Shown here one piece after another: positions 18,100 through 26,691 of a stretch of DNA of 64,000 bases (position 1 is its first letter; each line of letters begins with the position of its first letter). The stretch comes from Dyadobacter sp. CECT 9275. Lineage in GTDB: Bacteria > Bacteroidota > Bacteroidia > Cytophagales > Spirosomataceae. The stretch covers positions 1,736,001-1,800,000 of the forward strand of contig NZ_CAJRAF010000002.1 in the NCBI RefSeq assembly GCF_907164905.1, written 5' to 3'. The notes under the pieces were generated by a model, which saw only the letters and a program-made list of their open reading frames with translations, did no database searches and had not been told where the DNA came from. The translations under genes were made by a program, and so were the position numbers.

Positions 18100-20517
18100 C
18101 TATTCCGACCGAAGCGATTGCACAGGGTCCATCAGTGCTGCCTTTACGGATTGATAAGAGATCGTAAGTAATGCCACAAGCGTGGAAAGAAGGCCAGAAA
18201 TACCTAACATCCACCAGGAAATACTGATTTTGTACTCAAAACCCTGCAACCATTTGTCCATCCCGTACCAGGCAAGTGGCATGGCAATGATGATTGCAAT
18301 CATCACCAGTTTTAAGAATTCCCTGGACAAAAGTGCTGTGATACCAATTACAGATGCTCCGAGTACTTTACGAACGCCGATTTCCTTTGTCCGTTGTTCA
18401 GCAGTAAACATTGCCAGTCCAAATAATCCCAGACATGCCACAAAAATAGTCAGCCCTGCAAAAATACCCAGGATCTGTCCTGTTTTCATCTCTGCCTTGT
18501 AAGTATCGTTAAATCGTTCGTCCAGGAAAGAATAACTGAATGGATTTTCGGGCCGGAATGCGTCCCATTTTTCCTTTATCCGTGCCAGAAGATTGTTCAT
18601 ATCCTTCGTTTTAATTTTAACGATTGTTATTCCTGCTTCACCGCCCAAGGTCATGACCAGGGGAGTGATCCGCTCGTGCAGCGAACGGAAATGAAAATCT
18701 TTTACTACTCCAATCACATGAAAGGTGTTGGTATTACCTTCGTTATCCCTTCGGCTAATGGTATGGTTCAGTGCATTTTTTTTCCATCCAAGCATTTTAG
18801 CGGCCGTTTCATTGAGAATGACGCTGGCTGAATCATTCCCGAAATCCTTGGAAAAGTTGCGTCCGTATGCCATTTCCATGTTTAAGGTAGGTATGTAGTT
18901 ATGGTCCACTTCATAACGCAAGGTTTTTACCAGCGTGGTATTACGCCCATCCGGATACACCAGATAGTTGTTATTGTAGGAAGGGCCTGCCGGAAGATAA
19001 CCCGACGAGGTTACATTGACCACGCCCGGCTCTGCCAGCAGTTCTTCCTGAAACACCTGCTGATTTTTACCAAGAGACCACGTATCCAGCACCAGTACCT
19101 GATCTTTGCTGTACCCCAGCTTTTTATTCTGGATATATTTGAGCTGCTGATAAACTACCGTAGTCCCGATCATCAGCATAATTGAAATGCAGAATTGCAC
19201 CACTACCAACCCGCTTCGCAGGCCAATACTACCCTTACCGGATGTAAATTTTCCCTTCAGAACTGAAATCGGTTTAAACGAGGAAAGAAAAAAAGCAGGG
19301 TAACTCCCGGCCAATATGCCAACACATAATCCAAAAACCAGCAGGCTGGGTATGAGCGCCTGAACAGCATCCAGCCGAAGCGTCAGAGCTTTACCGGATA
19401 ATTCATTAAACAGAGGAAGCGCGAGTAATCCGAAGACAACGGATAACACCAATGCAAACGAAGTAAGCAAAATGGACTCGAGTAAGAATTGTAAAACCAA
19501 CTCTTTTTTCTCTGAACCCATCACCTTCCTTACGCCCACCTCACGCGCCCGTTTAGAAGCACCGGCTGTTGAAAGATTCATGAAGTTAATACAGGCTATC
19601 ACCAGCATGATAATGGCCACGGCCCCAAAAATATAAACGTACCTGATATCGCCGGCATTCCCGAGGTCATACCCAAAATCAGAGTGAAGGTGTATGTCGG
19701 TCAGTGGCTGCAGATACAAGCCCAGATGGTTACCACTTTTCCGGAGTTCGTCCATGGTGATGCCCATCGCTTTTTTTACCTGAGGGCCCATGTATTTATC
19801 AACTGTTAGCGGCAACTTGGCTTCCAGTTTCCGGTAGTCATACCCCTTTTGTAGTACCAGGTAGGTAAAAAACTCTGATACCATCCAGGAGGGCGATCGG
19901 GCTTCTTCCAGACCCGCCATGGAAAGAAAAATATCAAAGTGAAAGGACGAATTTGCAGGTACCTTTTCTATTACACCGGTCACCTTATAGGTGATATCAG
20001 ACCCTTTGAAAACCAAAGTCTTACCTATCGGATCCTGCTTTCCAAAGTATTTTTCTGCAAGTTCCCTGGTAATAACCAAGGTATTTGGTTCAAGTAATGC
20101 AGTCCTGGAATCGCCCTTAATAAGCGGCAGCGTAAAAACCTGAAAAAAATTGGAATCCGCAAAGGCCATTTCATCACCGTTATATTGTTTGTCTCCGATC
20201 AACACTTTAGGGAAACCTGCCTGGCGTAAACGGGTAGCCTGTAGTACTTCAGGGTAATCGTTTTTCAAAGCCTGGGCCACCGGAGGCATAATATGGGACT
20301 CATTTATTTTCCCGCCCTGCATGGTGCCCTTGAAATAAACACGGACGATCTGGTCAGCTTTTTCATTATAACGATCAAAGCTTAGTTCGTCCAGCACATA
20401 AAGGCTGATGAGCATGCAGGAAGCCAGTCCAAATGCCAGTCCCACGATATTAATTGCGGAAAATGCTTTGTTTTTCAGGAGGTTCCGCCAGGCAATTTTA
20501 AAATAGTTTTTTAACAT
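18100..20517 (-). CDS. MacB/FtsX-type ABC permease D (805 aa)
   Basis: Double-FtsX permease with TM1 FSAINIVGLAFGLASCMLIS, coupling loops AREVGVRKVMGSEKKEL and TKEIGVRKVLGASVIGI, and tail DPVQSLRSE. It resembles permease C in the SFKPISVLKG segment after TM4. It forms its own unit: a strong terminator follows (18047-18074), and a gene-free 428-base leader carries a palindromic operator copy and a sigma54-like promoter. Confidence 0.92.
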   Translation of the reverse strand: MLKNYFKIAWRNLLKNKAFSAINIVGLAFGLASCMLISLYVLDELSFDRYNEKADQIVRVYFKGTMQGGKINESHIMPPVAQALKNDYPEVLQATRLRQAGFPKVLIGDKQYNGDEMAFADSNFFQVFTLPLIKGDSRTALLEPNTLVITRELAEKYFGKQDPIGKTLVFKGSDITYKVTGVIEKVPANSSFHFDIFLSMAGLEEARSPSWMVSEFFTYLVLQKGYDYRKLEAKLPLTVDKYMGPQVKKAMGITMDELRKSGNHLGLYLQPLTDIHLHSDFGYDLGNAGDIRYVYIFGAVAIIMLVIACINFMNLSTAGASKRAREVGVRKVMGSEKKELVLQFLLESILLTSFALVLSVVFGLLALPLFNELSGKALTLRLDAVQALIPSLLVFGLCVGILAGSYPAFFLSSFKPISVLKGKFTSGKGSIGLRSGLVVVQFCISIMLMIGTTVVYQQLKYIQNKKLGYSKDQVLVLDTWSLGKNQQVFQEELLAEPGVVNVTSSGYLPAGPSYNNNYLVYPDGRNTTLVKTLRYEVDHNYIPTLNMEMAYGRNFSKDFGNDSASVILNETAAKMLGWKKNALNHTISRRDNEGNTNTFHVIGVVKDFHFRSLHERITPLVMTLGGEAGITIVKIKTKDMNNLLARIKEKWDAFRPENPFSYSFLDERFNDTYKAEMKTGQILGIFAGLTIFVACLGLFGLAMFTAEQRTKEIGVRKVLGASVIGITALLSREFLKLVMIAIIIAMPLAWYGMDKWLQGFEYKISISWWMLGISGLLSTLVALLTISYQSVKAALMDPVQSLRSE

Positions 20518-20612
20518 GAGCGCGTTGGTTTTCGTTTTATGACATCGGAAAGCCGGCCTGGAGCAGTCCCGCTTTCCGATGCTATTTTATTTGTGGCTAA
20601 TAAATTCCGTTT

Positions 20613-20628
20613 TGCAAAGATACTGCAA
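20613..20628 (-). promoter_or_regulatory. Candidate sigma54 promoter of permease D
   Basis: Minus-strand TTGCAGTATCTTTGCA has a perfect -12 half (TTGCA) and a near-match -24 half (TTGCAG against TGGCAC) at correct spacing. It lies 96 bases before the ATG and about 205 bases after the palindrome. Confidence 0.4.
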
Positions 20629-20833
20629 TACCATACCCGGTACATTGCATTACATAGTTCTTTGTATAAAATCAATACCAACTCGAACTGATACCGCCTT
20701 AGAAATCTCTTCTCTACCTCTGCCATCAATCACAAAACACTCAAAATCAATATATTAATAATAAAATGACTTATACAGAAATTTTTCCGGGATCATCCTT
20801 TCAAGAGCAAAACAAGCGGATCTTGTTCGGATT

Positions 20834-20849
20834 CGGACAGTTTTGTACG
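20834..20849. promoter_or_regulatory. Palindromic operator, site 2 (upstream of permease D)
   Basis: CGGACAGTTTTGTACG, same 6-4-6 inverted repeat as sites 1 and 3, between the terminator of the Spy-like gene and permease D. It shares the first seven bases with site 1. Confidence 0.6.
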
Positions 20850-20878
20850 TAAACGGGCGGTACCCGGGGGGATCATCA

Positions 20879-20917
20879 AAAACCCTCCGGCAAACCATTG
20901 CAGCTTACCAGAGGGTT
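20879..20917 (-). terminator. Terminator of the first Spy-like gene
   Basis: Minus-strand hairpin AACCCTCTGG ... CCGGAGGGTT followed by TTT, 29 bases past the stop at 20946. Confidence 0.65.
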
Positions 20918-20945
20918 ATCAAAATATTCATGGCTATTTCAATCG

Positions 20946-21359
20946 TCAGCCTCTTTCGAAACCTCTTCCCTTATGGTTGTTCTTATTCTGGTTATTAAAC
21001 TTCCCGCCGTGCTGATAAGCCATCAGACGTTGCCGTTGCGCAGCTGTTAAAACCGACAGGATCTCCTGCTGTTTATCCTGTTCTAGCTTTTGAGTACTCT
21101 GCCGCGTCTGGAATCGTTTACCGTTGGCCGCAATTCTGTCATATTTATTTTCAATTTTTTTGATCTCATTTTCCTGTTTCCGGCTCAGGTTGACAATTCG
21201 ATCCAGCTTGTCGATCTGATACTCTTCGACTTTATTATCGATCCGGCTGTTTTTCACCACTGTTGCATATTCCCCTTTTACAGAATAGACAGACTGAGCG
21301 AAGCTATTTTCAATTCCAAAAATGGCTGCTATTGCGATTACTAAGATTGTCTTTTTCAT
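20946..21359 (-). CDS. Spy/CpxP-like small periplasmic protein, paralog 1 (137 aa)
   Basis: Signal peptide (MKKTILVIAIAAIFGIENSFAQ), then a helical, highly charged body with NLSRKQENEIKKIENKYDR and the LTxxQ-like signature SVLTAAQRQRLMAYQ; basic, Asn-rich tail. This is the pattern of Spy/CpxP periplasmic chaperone or stress proteins, though shorter. A close paralog is encoded at 25049-25414. The two share the leader TTAACAAACAATTTAA just before the ATG. Its position next to a permease with a sigma54-type leader suggests a role in envelope stress, which is inference. Confidence 0.7.
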   Translation of the reverse strand: MKKTILVIAIAAIFGIENSFAQSVYSVKGEYATVVKNSRIDNKVEEYQIDKLDRIVNLSRKQENEIKKIENKYDRIAANGKRFQTRQSTQKLEQDKQQEILSVLTAAQRQRLMAYQHGGKFNNQNKNNHKGRGFERG

Positions 21360-21556
21360 GGTTGCTCGTTGTTAAATTGTTTGTTAATGATGGTTAGAGG
21401 GGCCTTTTCAGGCAACGTTTAAATGCCGGAAAGCGCAATCTACCGTCAGGAAATAATAACAGACCAGCAGGGGATTTTAATCGACGAAATGGAGGATGCG
21501 CCACCACGACGTGCAGATACATCAGGTCCTGCTCATGTTTTAACTAATATATCCGT

Positions 21557-22051
21557 TCATTTTCGCAGTTCATTCAGCAAGCCGCTTAAATTGAGGGCGC
21601 GGGTATACATCTCAATGGTACCGTCTTCCTGATAGGGCCACTCTTCTTTTGGCCGGTCCCAGTAAAGTTCAACACCATTCTGATCGGGGTCATTGAGATA
21701 CAAAGCCTCCGAAACACCATGGTCACTGGCCCCCGTCAGCGGGTAGTTGGCCAGCAGCAGCCGGTTGTAAATCACTGCCAGGTCTTTCCGGGTGGGATAA
21801 ACAATAGCCGTATGGAAAAGGCCTACACTATGGCGGTCAGCCGGCGGGGCATCTTTACTGTACCAAGTGTTGAGCCCGATGTGATGGTGATACCCGCCAG
21901 CCGAAATAAAAACCGCCTGATTTCCATAACGCATCGTGATTTCAAAACCCAGCAAATCACAATAAAAATGCAGGGCACGATCCAGATCAGCCACTTTAAG
22001 ATGTACGTGACCGATGCGGGTCTGGGCAGGAACTGTATAATCCGGTTGCAT
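21557..22051 (-). CDS. VOC family protein (glyoxalase / ring-cleavage dioxygenase-like)
   Basis: 164 residues. The vicinal-oxygen-chelate fold is seen in GHVHLKVADLDRALHFYCDL (metal His at the start), the paired strand GYHHHIGLNTW, LFHTAIVYP, and the C-terminal metal Glu in DPDQNGVELYWDRP. It looks most like CatE/YfiE-type catechol-2,3-dioxygenase-like proteins of about this length. The substrate is not predictable. It is downstream of and probably separate from the receptor gene. Confidence 0.85.
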   Translation of the reverse strand: MQPDYTVPAQTRIGHVHLKVADLDRALHFYCDLLGFEITMRYGNQAVFISAGGYHHHIGLNTWYSKDAPPADRHSVGLFHTAIVYPTRKDLAVIYNRLLLANYPLTGASDHGVSEALYLNDPDQNGVELYWDRPKEEWPYQEDGTIEMYTRALNLSGLLNELRK

Positions 22052-22138
22052 AAATTAAGGGTACGTTTTACATACTAAAATTACCCTTAATATTACTGAA
22101 TATCTGCTTACTCCAAACCGTTTACTGCTAATTCAACC

Positions 22139-24586
22139 CTAATTTCCATTCTGGACATCATCATTCCGGATACCTCTTTTGTTCTTCTTGATGGCATCCT
22201 TTAGTTTACCGAATTTGTAATTGAGGCTCAGATTGCCAGAGCGGAAGTAATCGCGGCGATCTGTATATTGTGTAAAATCCGGCCCGAATACTTCCCTGTG
22301 ATCTTTCCGGAATTTATTAAAGGGATTACTGATGGACGCAGAAAACGACAGTTTATCCTTCAATAAATCCTTGCTCACGCTGAACGAAGTACTGAGCATG
22401 GTGTTGGATGTTCCCTGAAATTGTAGACTCGGACCGTTTGCATTCAGGTTGGCATTGACCCTCCAGTCATGCTCCAAACGGTAACCGGTTGAGAAAGAAA
22501 GCTGATACATCAGTCCTTTGTTTTTGATTAATATGTTATTCACAACTCCTTCCACCATACCATAGGCAGCCCGGGTATTCATGCTGAAATTCCATCTCTT
22601 GGTAATCGGATAATTGATATTTAAATTGGCCTGAGGCAGTTTGGCTGTTCCGGTATTCCCAAAAGAGGTTCGGGTAATATTAGTGGTGGAATCATAAACG
22701 GATACCGGGAATATCAGATCCTTGAAAAAGGTAAAACCCAAGCCAACGTTAACCGATAGTTTTTTCGACCAGTTGTATGCCAGCTGAAGATCATTGACGT
22801 TTGCGGGTCTCAGATCAGGATTTCCTGTTCTTTCAAAATTCGGGTTCGATTTATCTACAAAAGGATTAAGCTGATAAATACCCGGCCGCTGAATCCGCTG
22901 GGTATATCCCAGGTTAATAGCGCTATTCCCTTTTAGTTTCCTGTTGACGGAAACCGACGGAATTACATTAAAATAATCTCTTGTAACTTTTGAATCCGTA
23001 GAAATGAAGTTGGCCCGTATAACCGTTTCTTCAATCCTGGCACCGGCTTTGATACTCCAGTTTTTAAAGTTATACTGATAGGTATTGTAAGCCCCAAATA
23101 CATTTTGCGTATTCTTGAATTTATTACTCAGCCCCGGCTGAATTTCATACTCCCCGGTTTCATCATTTTCGGACCAGTTTTGAAAATCGCTTTGGTTATC
23201 CCGCATGATCGCCTTAAGGCCGGCCTCAATAGTTATCTTTTTTACTGGATATACGTAATCAACCTGAAAAGTCTGTTCTGCAAAATGCTGATCGTTGATC
23301 TGCCGGTAATCGGGCATGTCATAATTTAAACGTTGGGTGATGGACAGGTTGTTTCTCTGGTTGTTGTTATAAGTAAAATACCGGTAAGAAAATGTAAGCA
23401 GCCGGTTTTTATCAGCCCTGGAAGTGCGTTGGTAGTTGAGGGCTCCATCCCATCCGTTGCCATTTCCGTGGTTGTTATTGCTAAGCAAGTAATTCTGCAA
23501 AACGCCGTTAACGGAGGTGAGTATACTTTTCTGATTGGCCAGTCCATCGTAGCTGTTGCCATTGATATTGAACTGTCCTGAAAGCAGATTGAGCGTATCT
23601 ATTTCATACGTAAGCTCATATCCCAGATAGGCCCCTCTGCTATCTGACCGGTTACTTCCGTTTTGCGTTAACAGGGTGGGCTCGGTACCTGTGGTATTTC
23701 TGGTGTTGATATTACTGATAAGCGGCGTGTTGTAAATACTGGCACCTCCAAAGGCCGACATACCCAATTTCCCGAGCTTGGCCGAGAAGGAGCCTCCGGC
23801 GCCCGGGCCACCCACCGGAAATCTTTCGTTCACATTGATAGACCCGTTGTAGCCGTTGTCAATTTTCTTGTTGGTGATGATATTAATAATCCCGGCAAGG
23901 CCCTCGGCATCATATTTTGCCGGTGGCGTTGTAATCACTTCAATACGTACAATGGATGAAGCCGGCATACTTCTCAAAATTTCCTTATAACTTCTTTCCA
24001 CCATACTGGAAGGTTTTCCGTTGATAAGTATCTTAAAATCTGTATTACCTTTCAGCGCAATGTTATCGTCCGAATCCAGAGAAAGCAGCGGTACCTTCCG
24101 CATCATTTCCAACACGCTGAATACCTTGCTCTCGGGATCAGCCTGCATATCGTAGGAAATACGGTCCACTTCCTGCGTGACAACCGGTTTTGTAGCAGTC
24201 ACCGTAACTTCCTTCAAACCAACGGCCAATGTACTGATTTTCACCTGGCCCAATTCAAGTACCTTTTGTGTAGAGTCGGTAAGGTCCGCCACAAGGATTT
24301 TGGTTCGGTATCCCACACCCACGATCGCAACAGTGTATTTCGCCGGTTTTATTCCGGAAAAAGAAAACGACCCGTCGGCCTTGCTGTAATCTACTTTCAC
24401 AACAGTGTTCTTATCGGCCATCAGATTAACCGTAATAAAATCAAGCTTTTTCTGTGAGGCAGAATCCGCGATGTACCCGGCAATTTCATATCCGGTTACA
24501 GGGCTCTGAGCGACGGCAACGGAGCCAGAAAACAGGAAAGCACCGGCGAGCAGTAAGAGGTTCAGCAAAATTAATTTCATGTTCAT
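22139..24586 (-). CDS. TonB-dependent receptor-like outer membrane beta-barrel protein
   Basis: 815 residues. Signal peptide to about 26 (VAVAQS), a carboxypeptidase-regulatory-like beta-sandwich at about 32-105 (IAGYIADSASQKKLDFITV), a plug domain at about 125-245 (VTATKPVVTQEVDRISYDM, then EVITTPPAKYDAEGLAGIIN) and a large C-terminal barrel. This matches the Bacteroidota 'outer membrane beta-barrel family' of TonB-type receptors. No SusD partner is encoded next to it, so the ligand need not be a glycan. Its promoter carries paired direct repeats and a palindrome, suggesting a dedicated repressor elsewhere. Confidence 0.85.
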   Translation of the reverse strand: MNMKLILLNLLLLAGAFLFSGSVAVAQSPVTGYEIAGYIADSASQKKLDFITVNLMADKNTVVKVDYSKADGSFSFSGIKPAKYTVAIVGVGYRTKILVADLTDSTQKVLELGQVKISTLAVGLKEVTVTATKPVVTQEVDRISYDMQADPESKVFSVLEMMRKVPLLSLDSDDNIALKGNTDFKILINGKPSSMVERSYKEILRSMPASSIVRIEVITTPPAKYDAEGLAGIINIITNKKIDNGYNGSINVNERFPVGGPGAGGSFSAKLGKLGMSAFGGASIYNTPLISNINTRNTTGTEPTLLTQNGSNRSDSRGAYLGYELTYEIDTLNLLSGQFNINGNSYDGLANQKSILTSVNGVLQNYLLSNNNHGNGNGWDGALNYQRTSRADKNRLLTFSYRYFTYNNNQRNNLSITQRLNYDMPDYRQINDQHFAEQTFQVDYVYPVKKITIEAGLKAIMRDNQSDFQNWSENDETGEYEIQPGLSNKFKNTQNVFGAYNTYQYNFKNWSIKAGARIEETVIRANFISTDSKVTRDYFNVIPSVSVNRKLKGNSAINLGYTQRIQRPGIYQLNPFVDKSNPNFERTGNPDLRPANVNDLQLAYNWSKKLSVNVGLGFTFFKDLIFPVSVYDSTTNITRTSFGNTGTAKLPQANLNINYPITKRWNFSMNTRAAYGMVEGVVNNILIKNKGLMYQLSFSTGYRLEHDWRVNANLNANGPSLQFQGTSNTMLSTSFSVSKDLLKDKLSFSASISNPFNKFRKDHREVFGPDFTQYTDRRDYFRSGNLSLNYKFGKLKDAIKKNKRGIRNDDVQNGN

Positions 24587-24733
24587 AGTAAAATTTTAAA
24601 TGGCTAACAGATCAAAAAGGCAATAGGTATCTTCTTCGAAAACGGGTGGCTTTCTGGTGACAGCGGGTATATCAGTACTTGTTATTTTGTTATTTAATAT
24701 CTCATTACCAATAGTTTACAGCTCCTATCATCT

Positions 24734-24799
24734 TGTATCGAAGCTGACGTCGACGATACAAATGTATATCAAGGTACTATGCTAAACAAGGTACCATGC
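24734..24799 (-). promoter_or_regulatory. Promoter and operator cluster of the beta-barrel receptor
   Basis: Minus strand: -7 element TACATTTG (24766-24759), -33 TTG (24789-24787), spacing 20. A 13-bp direct repeat (CAAGGTACTATGC at 24770-24782, CAAGGTACCATGC at 24787-24799, period 17) covers the -33 and spacer. A TGTATCG-N13-CGATACA inverted repeat (24734-24760) covers the expected start site. Confidence 0.55.
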
Positions 24800-24994
24800 G
24801 AAAGATTATTCAGTAAATGATAAGCGGTATCATTTTGGGATGACCGGTAAAGAGGTGCTGGTTACCTGGTTAGGAATAAACTATTTTGAACATCGCAGAG
24901 CTTCCCATGAGATACGAAACAAAGGAATAGCGGTCGTTGAAAGTACCCGTTCCATAATGGCTCCGGGGAGAACTTTTGTCTCATCACACAAAAA

Positions 24995-25032
24995 TGTCCG
25001 CTTCCCCACGTTTTAACGTTTGAAAGCGGACA
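24995..25032 (-). terminator. Terminator of the second Spy-like gene
   Basis: TGTCCGCTT (24995-25003) pairs with AAGCGGACA (25024-25032); an inner ACG/CGT pair extends it. On the minus strand a TTTTGTG tail follows. The rest of the 462-base gap to the receptor gene holds no gene. Confidence 0.7.
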
Positions 25033-25048
25033 AAAGAGAGTTATTAAA

Positions 25049-25414
25049 TTAACCCCGGCGATTATACCGGTCAAATTTCTGGCCTTGCTGATAGGCCATC
25101 AATCTTTGGCGTTGTATAGGAGTCAGTACGGAAAGGATATCCTGCTGTTTTTGCCAGGCAAGTTGTTTCAAATTTACCGGTCTGCGGCCCGCCATGAGTC
25201 TGTCATAGCGGTTTTCGATCTTTTTGATCTTATTTTCCTGCTTACGCGTCAGATTCACGATATGGTCCAGCTTATTGATCTGGAACTCTTCGTATGCATT
25301 GTCGATCCGGGCATTGACTGCCGGGCGGTTTCCGTAGGGATGAACGCGTTGGGCAAAGCTGCTGCCAATACCAAGGGTAGCTATAACGGCGATTGCTAAG
25401 ATGGTCTTTTTCAT
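25049..25414 (-). CDS. Spy/CpxP-like small periplasmic protein, paralog 2 (121 aa)
   Basis: Signal peptide MKKTILAIAVIATLGIGSSF with AQ cleavage, then NLTRKQENKIKKIENRYDR and SVLTPIQRQRLMAYQQG, the same signature as the protein at 20946 but closer to the canonical LTPxQ of Spy/CpxP. Basic Arg/Tyr tail. Strong similarity to paralog 1 in the signal peptide, helix 1 and C-terminal motif implies a duplication separated by the receptor and VOC genes. A good sigma54-type promoter lies upstream. Confidence 0.7.
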   Translation of the reverse strand: MKKTILAIAVIATLGIGSSFAQRVHPYGNRPAVNARIDNAYEEFQINKLDHIVNLTRKQENKIKKIENRYDRLMAGRRPVNLKQLAWQKQQDILSVLTPIQRQRLMAYQQGQKFDRYNRRG

Positions 25415-25475
25415 GGTTTCCAGTGTTTAAATTGTTTGTTATGTAGCTTAGAACACTGTTCCAGGATTTCGTTTA

Positions 25476-25493
25476 ATGCAGAGAAAGGGCCAA
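25476..25493 (-). promoter_or_regulatory. Candidate sigma54 promoter of Spy-like paralog 2
   Basis: Minus-strand TTGGCCCTTTCTCTGCAT has GG and GC separated by exactly 10 bases, the invariant sigma54 layout, 64 bases before the ATG at 25414. Confidence 0.5.
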
Positions 25494-25564
25494 TCTGCCA
25501 AATGGCACTTGTTGCAGATGAGCAGGTATTGAGAATCGACAAACCGGCCGGATCGGCTCGATTC

Positions 25565-26530
25565 CTATGCATCAAAATTCACCACTTCGTAGTCGTTGAT
25601 TTTATTGAGCATCACGTGTGTGTACTGGCCATTTTCGGATCGTTCATACATCGGGAGAAAACGCGCTCCAAATATCATTTCCTGCTGTGTATAAGAAGTA
25701 CGTTGCTGCACGGTATTGGAAAAATGATCATCAAAAGCCCGGATGGAAACCATAAGTTCCAGCTTTCCTTCAAAAAAATCCTGATCGGTAAAACCGGAAA
25801 AGGGACTATTGTCATCCAGCGGATGAACGATCGTCCAGCTGATCGCCATCGAATTGATTTTGTTCATTTCCAGGGTAAGCTGGTAGAATTTTGTTTGTGT
25901 TTTGCCATTTTCTGTCAGGTGGACGGCAGCGGTCACTTCTGCTTCCGCATTGGTCAGGTGGTTATTTTTATAGGTCGCAAGCCGAAACATCAGCGCTTTC
26001 CCTCTTTTATACGGGGCAATCAGCACATTATGGCTAAAACGAATGTATGCCTGCGGTCTTGAAAACCGGGCATAAAATATACCAGTTACCAGCGCGAAGG
26101 ACATGATTCCAATAAAAGACTCAATGGAGGCAACCACGTTGGTCACAAAACCTACCGGACTGATATGTCCATACCCAACGGTGGTGAGTGTTTGGGAACT
26201 AAAAAAGAACGCCTGCAGATAACGTTCCAGCACACTCGTGGCCGACTGCGATCCGGCAAGGCTATCGGCTCCCAGAAAAAAATAGATGGACGCAAACAGG
26301 ATATTGAGGCTGGTGTAAATGGCAAAAACAGTCAGGATAAAAGTAACGCGTGACATACGCAGCAGCGAATGGTAAATGCTGATACGTTCATAGAACGGCA
26401 AGCCCATTTTACGAAGATTGGTACTGCCGTCGCGGTTTACCAGCCGCCTTCCTTCGGCTGCACTATTAGGACTGAAACCGGTATTGTCTACGGATTTTTT
26501 TTGCTTATCGGATAAAGATGCACGACTCAT
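25565..26530 (-). CDS. KirBac-type inward-rectifier potassium channel
   Basis: 321 residues. TM1 about 62-86, a pore helix and the selectivity filter TVGYG at 117-121, TM2 about 128-152 (SFIGIMSFALVTGIFYARFS), then an all-beta cytoplasmic domain of about 165 residues with strands such as IRFSHNVLIAPY and LMFRLATYKNNHL. This is the complete KirBac plan, including an amphipathic slide helix region before TM1 (FYERISIYHSLL). It should pass K+ across the inner membrane. It stands alone between a Spy-like gene and permease E. Confidence 0.92.
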   Translation of the reverse strand: MSRASLSDKQKKSVDNTGFSPNSAAEGRRLVNRDGSTNLRKMGLPFYERISIYHSLLRMSRVTFILTVFAIYTSLNILFASIYFFLGADSLAGSQSATSVLERYLQAFFFSSQTLTTVGYGHISPVGFVTNVVASIESFIGIMSFALVTGIFYARFSRPQAYIRFSHNVLIAPYKRGKALMFRLATYKNNHLTNAEAEVTAAVHLTENGKTQTKFYQLTLEMNKINSMAISWTIVHPLDDNSPFSGFTDQDFFEGKLELMVSIRAFDDHFSNTVQQRTSYTQQEMIFGARFLPMYERSENGQYTHVMLNKINDYEVVNFDA

Positions 26531-26537
26531 TATAAAG

Positions 26538-26598
26538 ATACCGGCTAGATATTTGATGAAGTTACTGAATATTCTTCAAAACAGTATCTATCCGGTAT
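26538..26598. repeat. Inverted repeat before the potassium channel gene
   Basis: ATACCGGCTAGATA (26538-26551) and TATCTATCCGGTAT (26585-26598) are complementary at 13 of 14 positions with a 33-base spacer. The inner arm starts eight bases upstream of the ATG, so in RNA it could form a long-looped hairpin next to the start codon; it could also be a protein-binding site. Confidence 0.5.
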
Positions 26599-26691
26599 AA
26601 TCAAAAAAAGTAGTTTTTCGCTCACGTTTTCAGGCTTCACGAAAGTTAAGCGATTATTCCGGTGCTAACAGACATCTATAATATGAGTACC

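Larger units (their letters stand above)
20518..20945 (-). promoter_or_regulatory. Leader of permease D (428 bp) with regulatory elements
   Basis: No gene. It holds the terminator of the Spy-like gene (20879-20917), the palindrome at 20834-20849, and a sigma54-like promoter at 20613-20628 (see separate entries). A hairpin, CATCGGAAAGC at 20553-20563 with GCTTTCCGATG at 20571-20581, sits between that promoter and the ATG and would form in the leader RNA. Confidence 0.5.

Noticed and set aside
25451..25461. GAACACTGTTC palindrome near Spy-like paralog 2 as another regulator site
   Set aside because: Spacer of one base and different flanks; it does not match the 6-4-6 palindrome.
25491..25517. 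Plus-strand TGGCAC...TTGCA as a sigma54 promoter
   Set aside because: GG and GC are only eight bases apart and no plus-strand gene follows.
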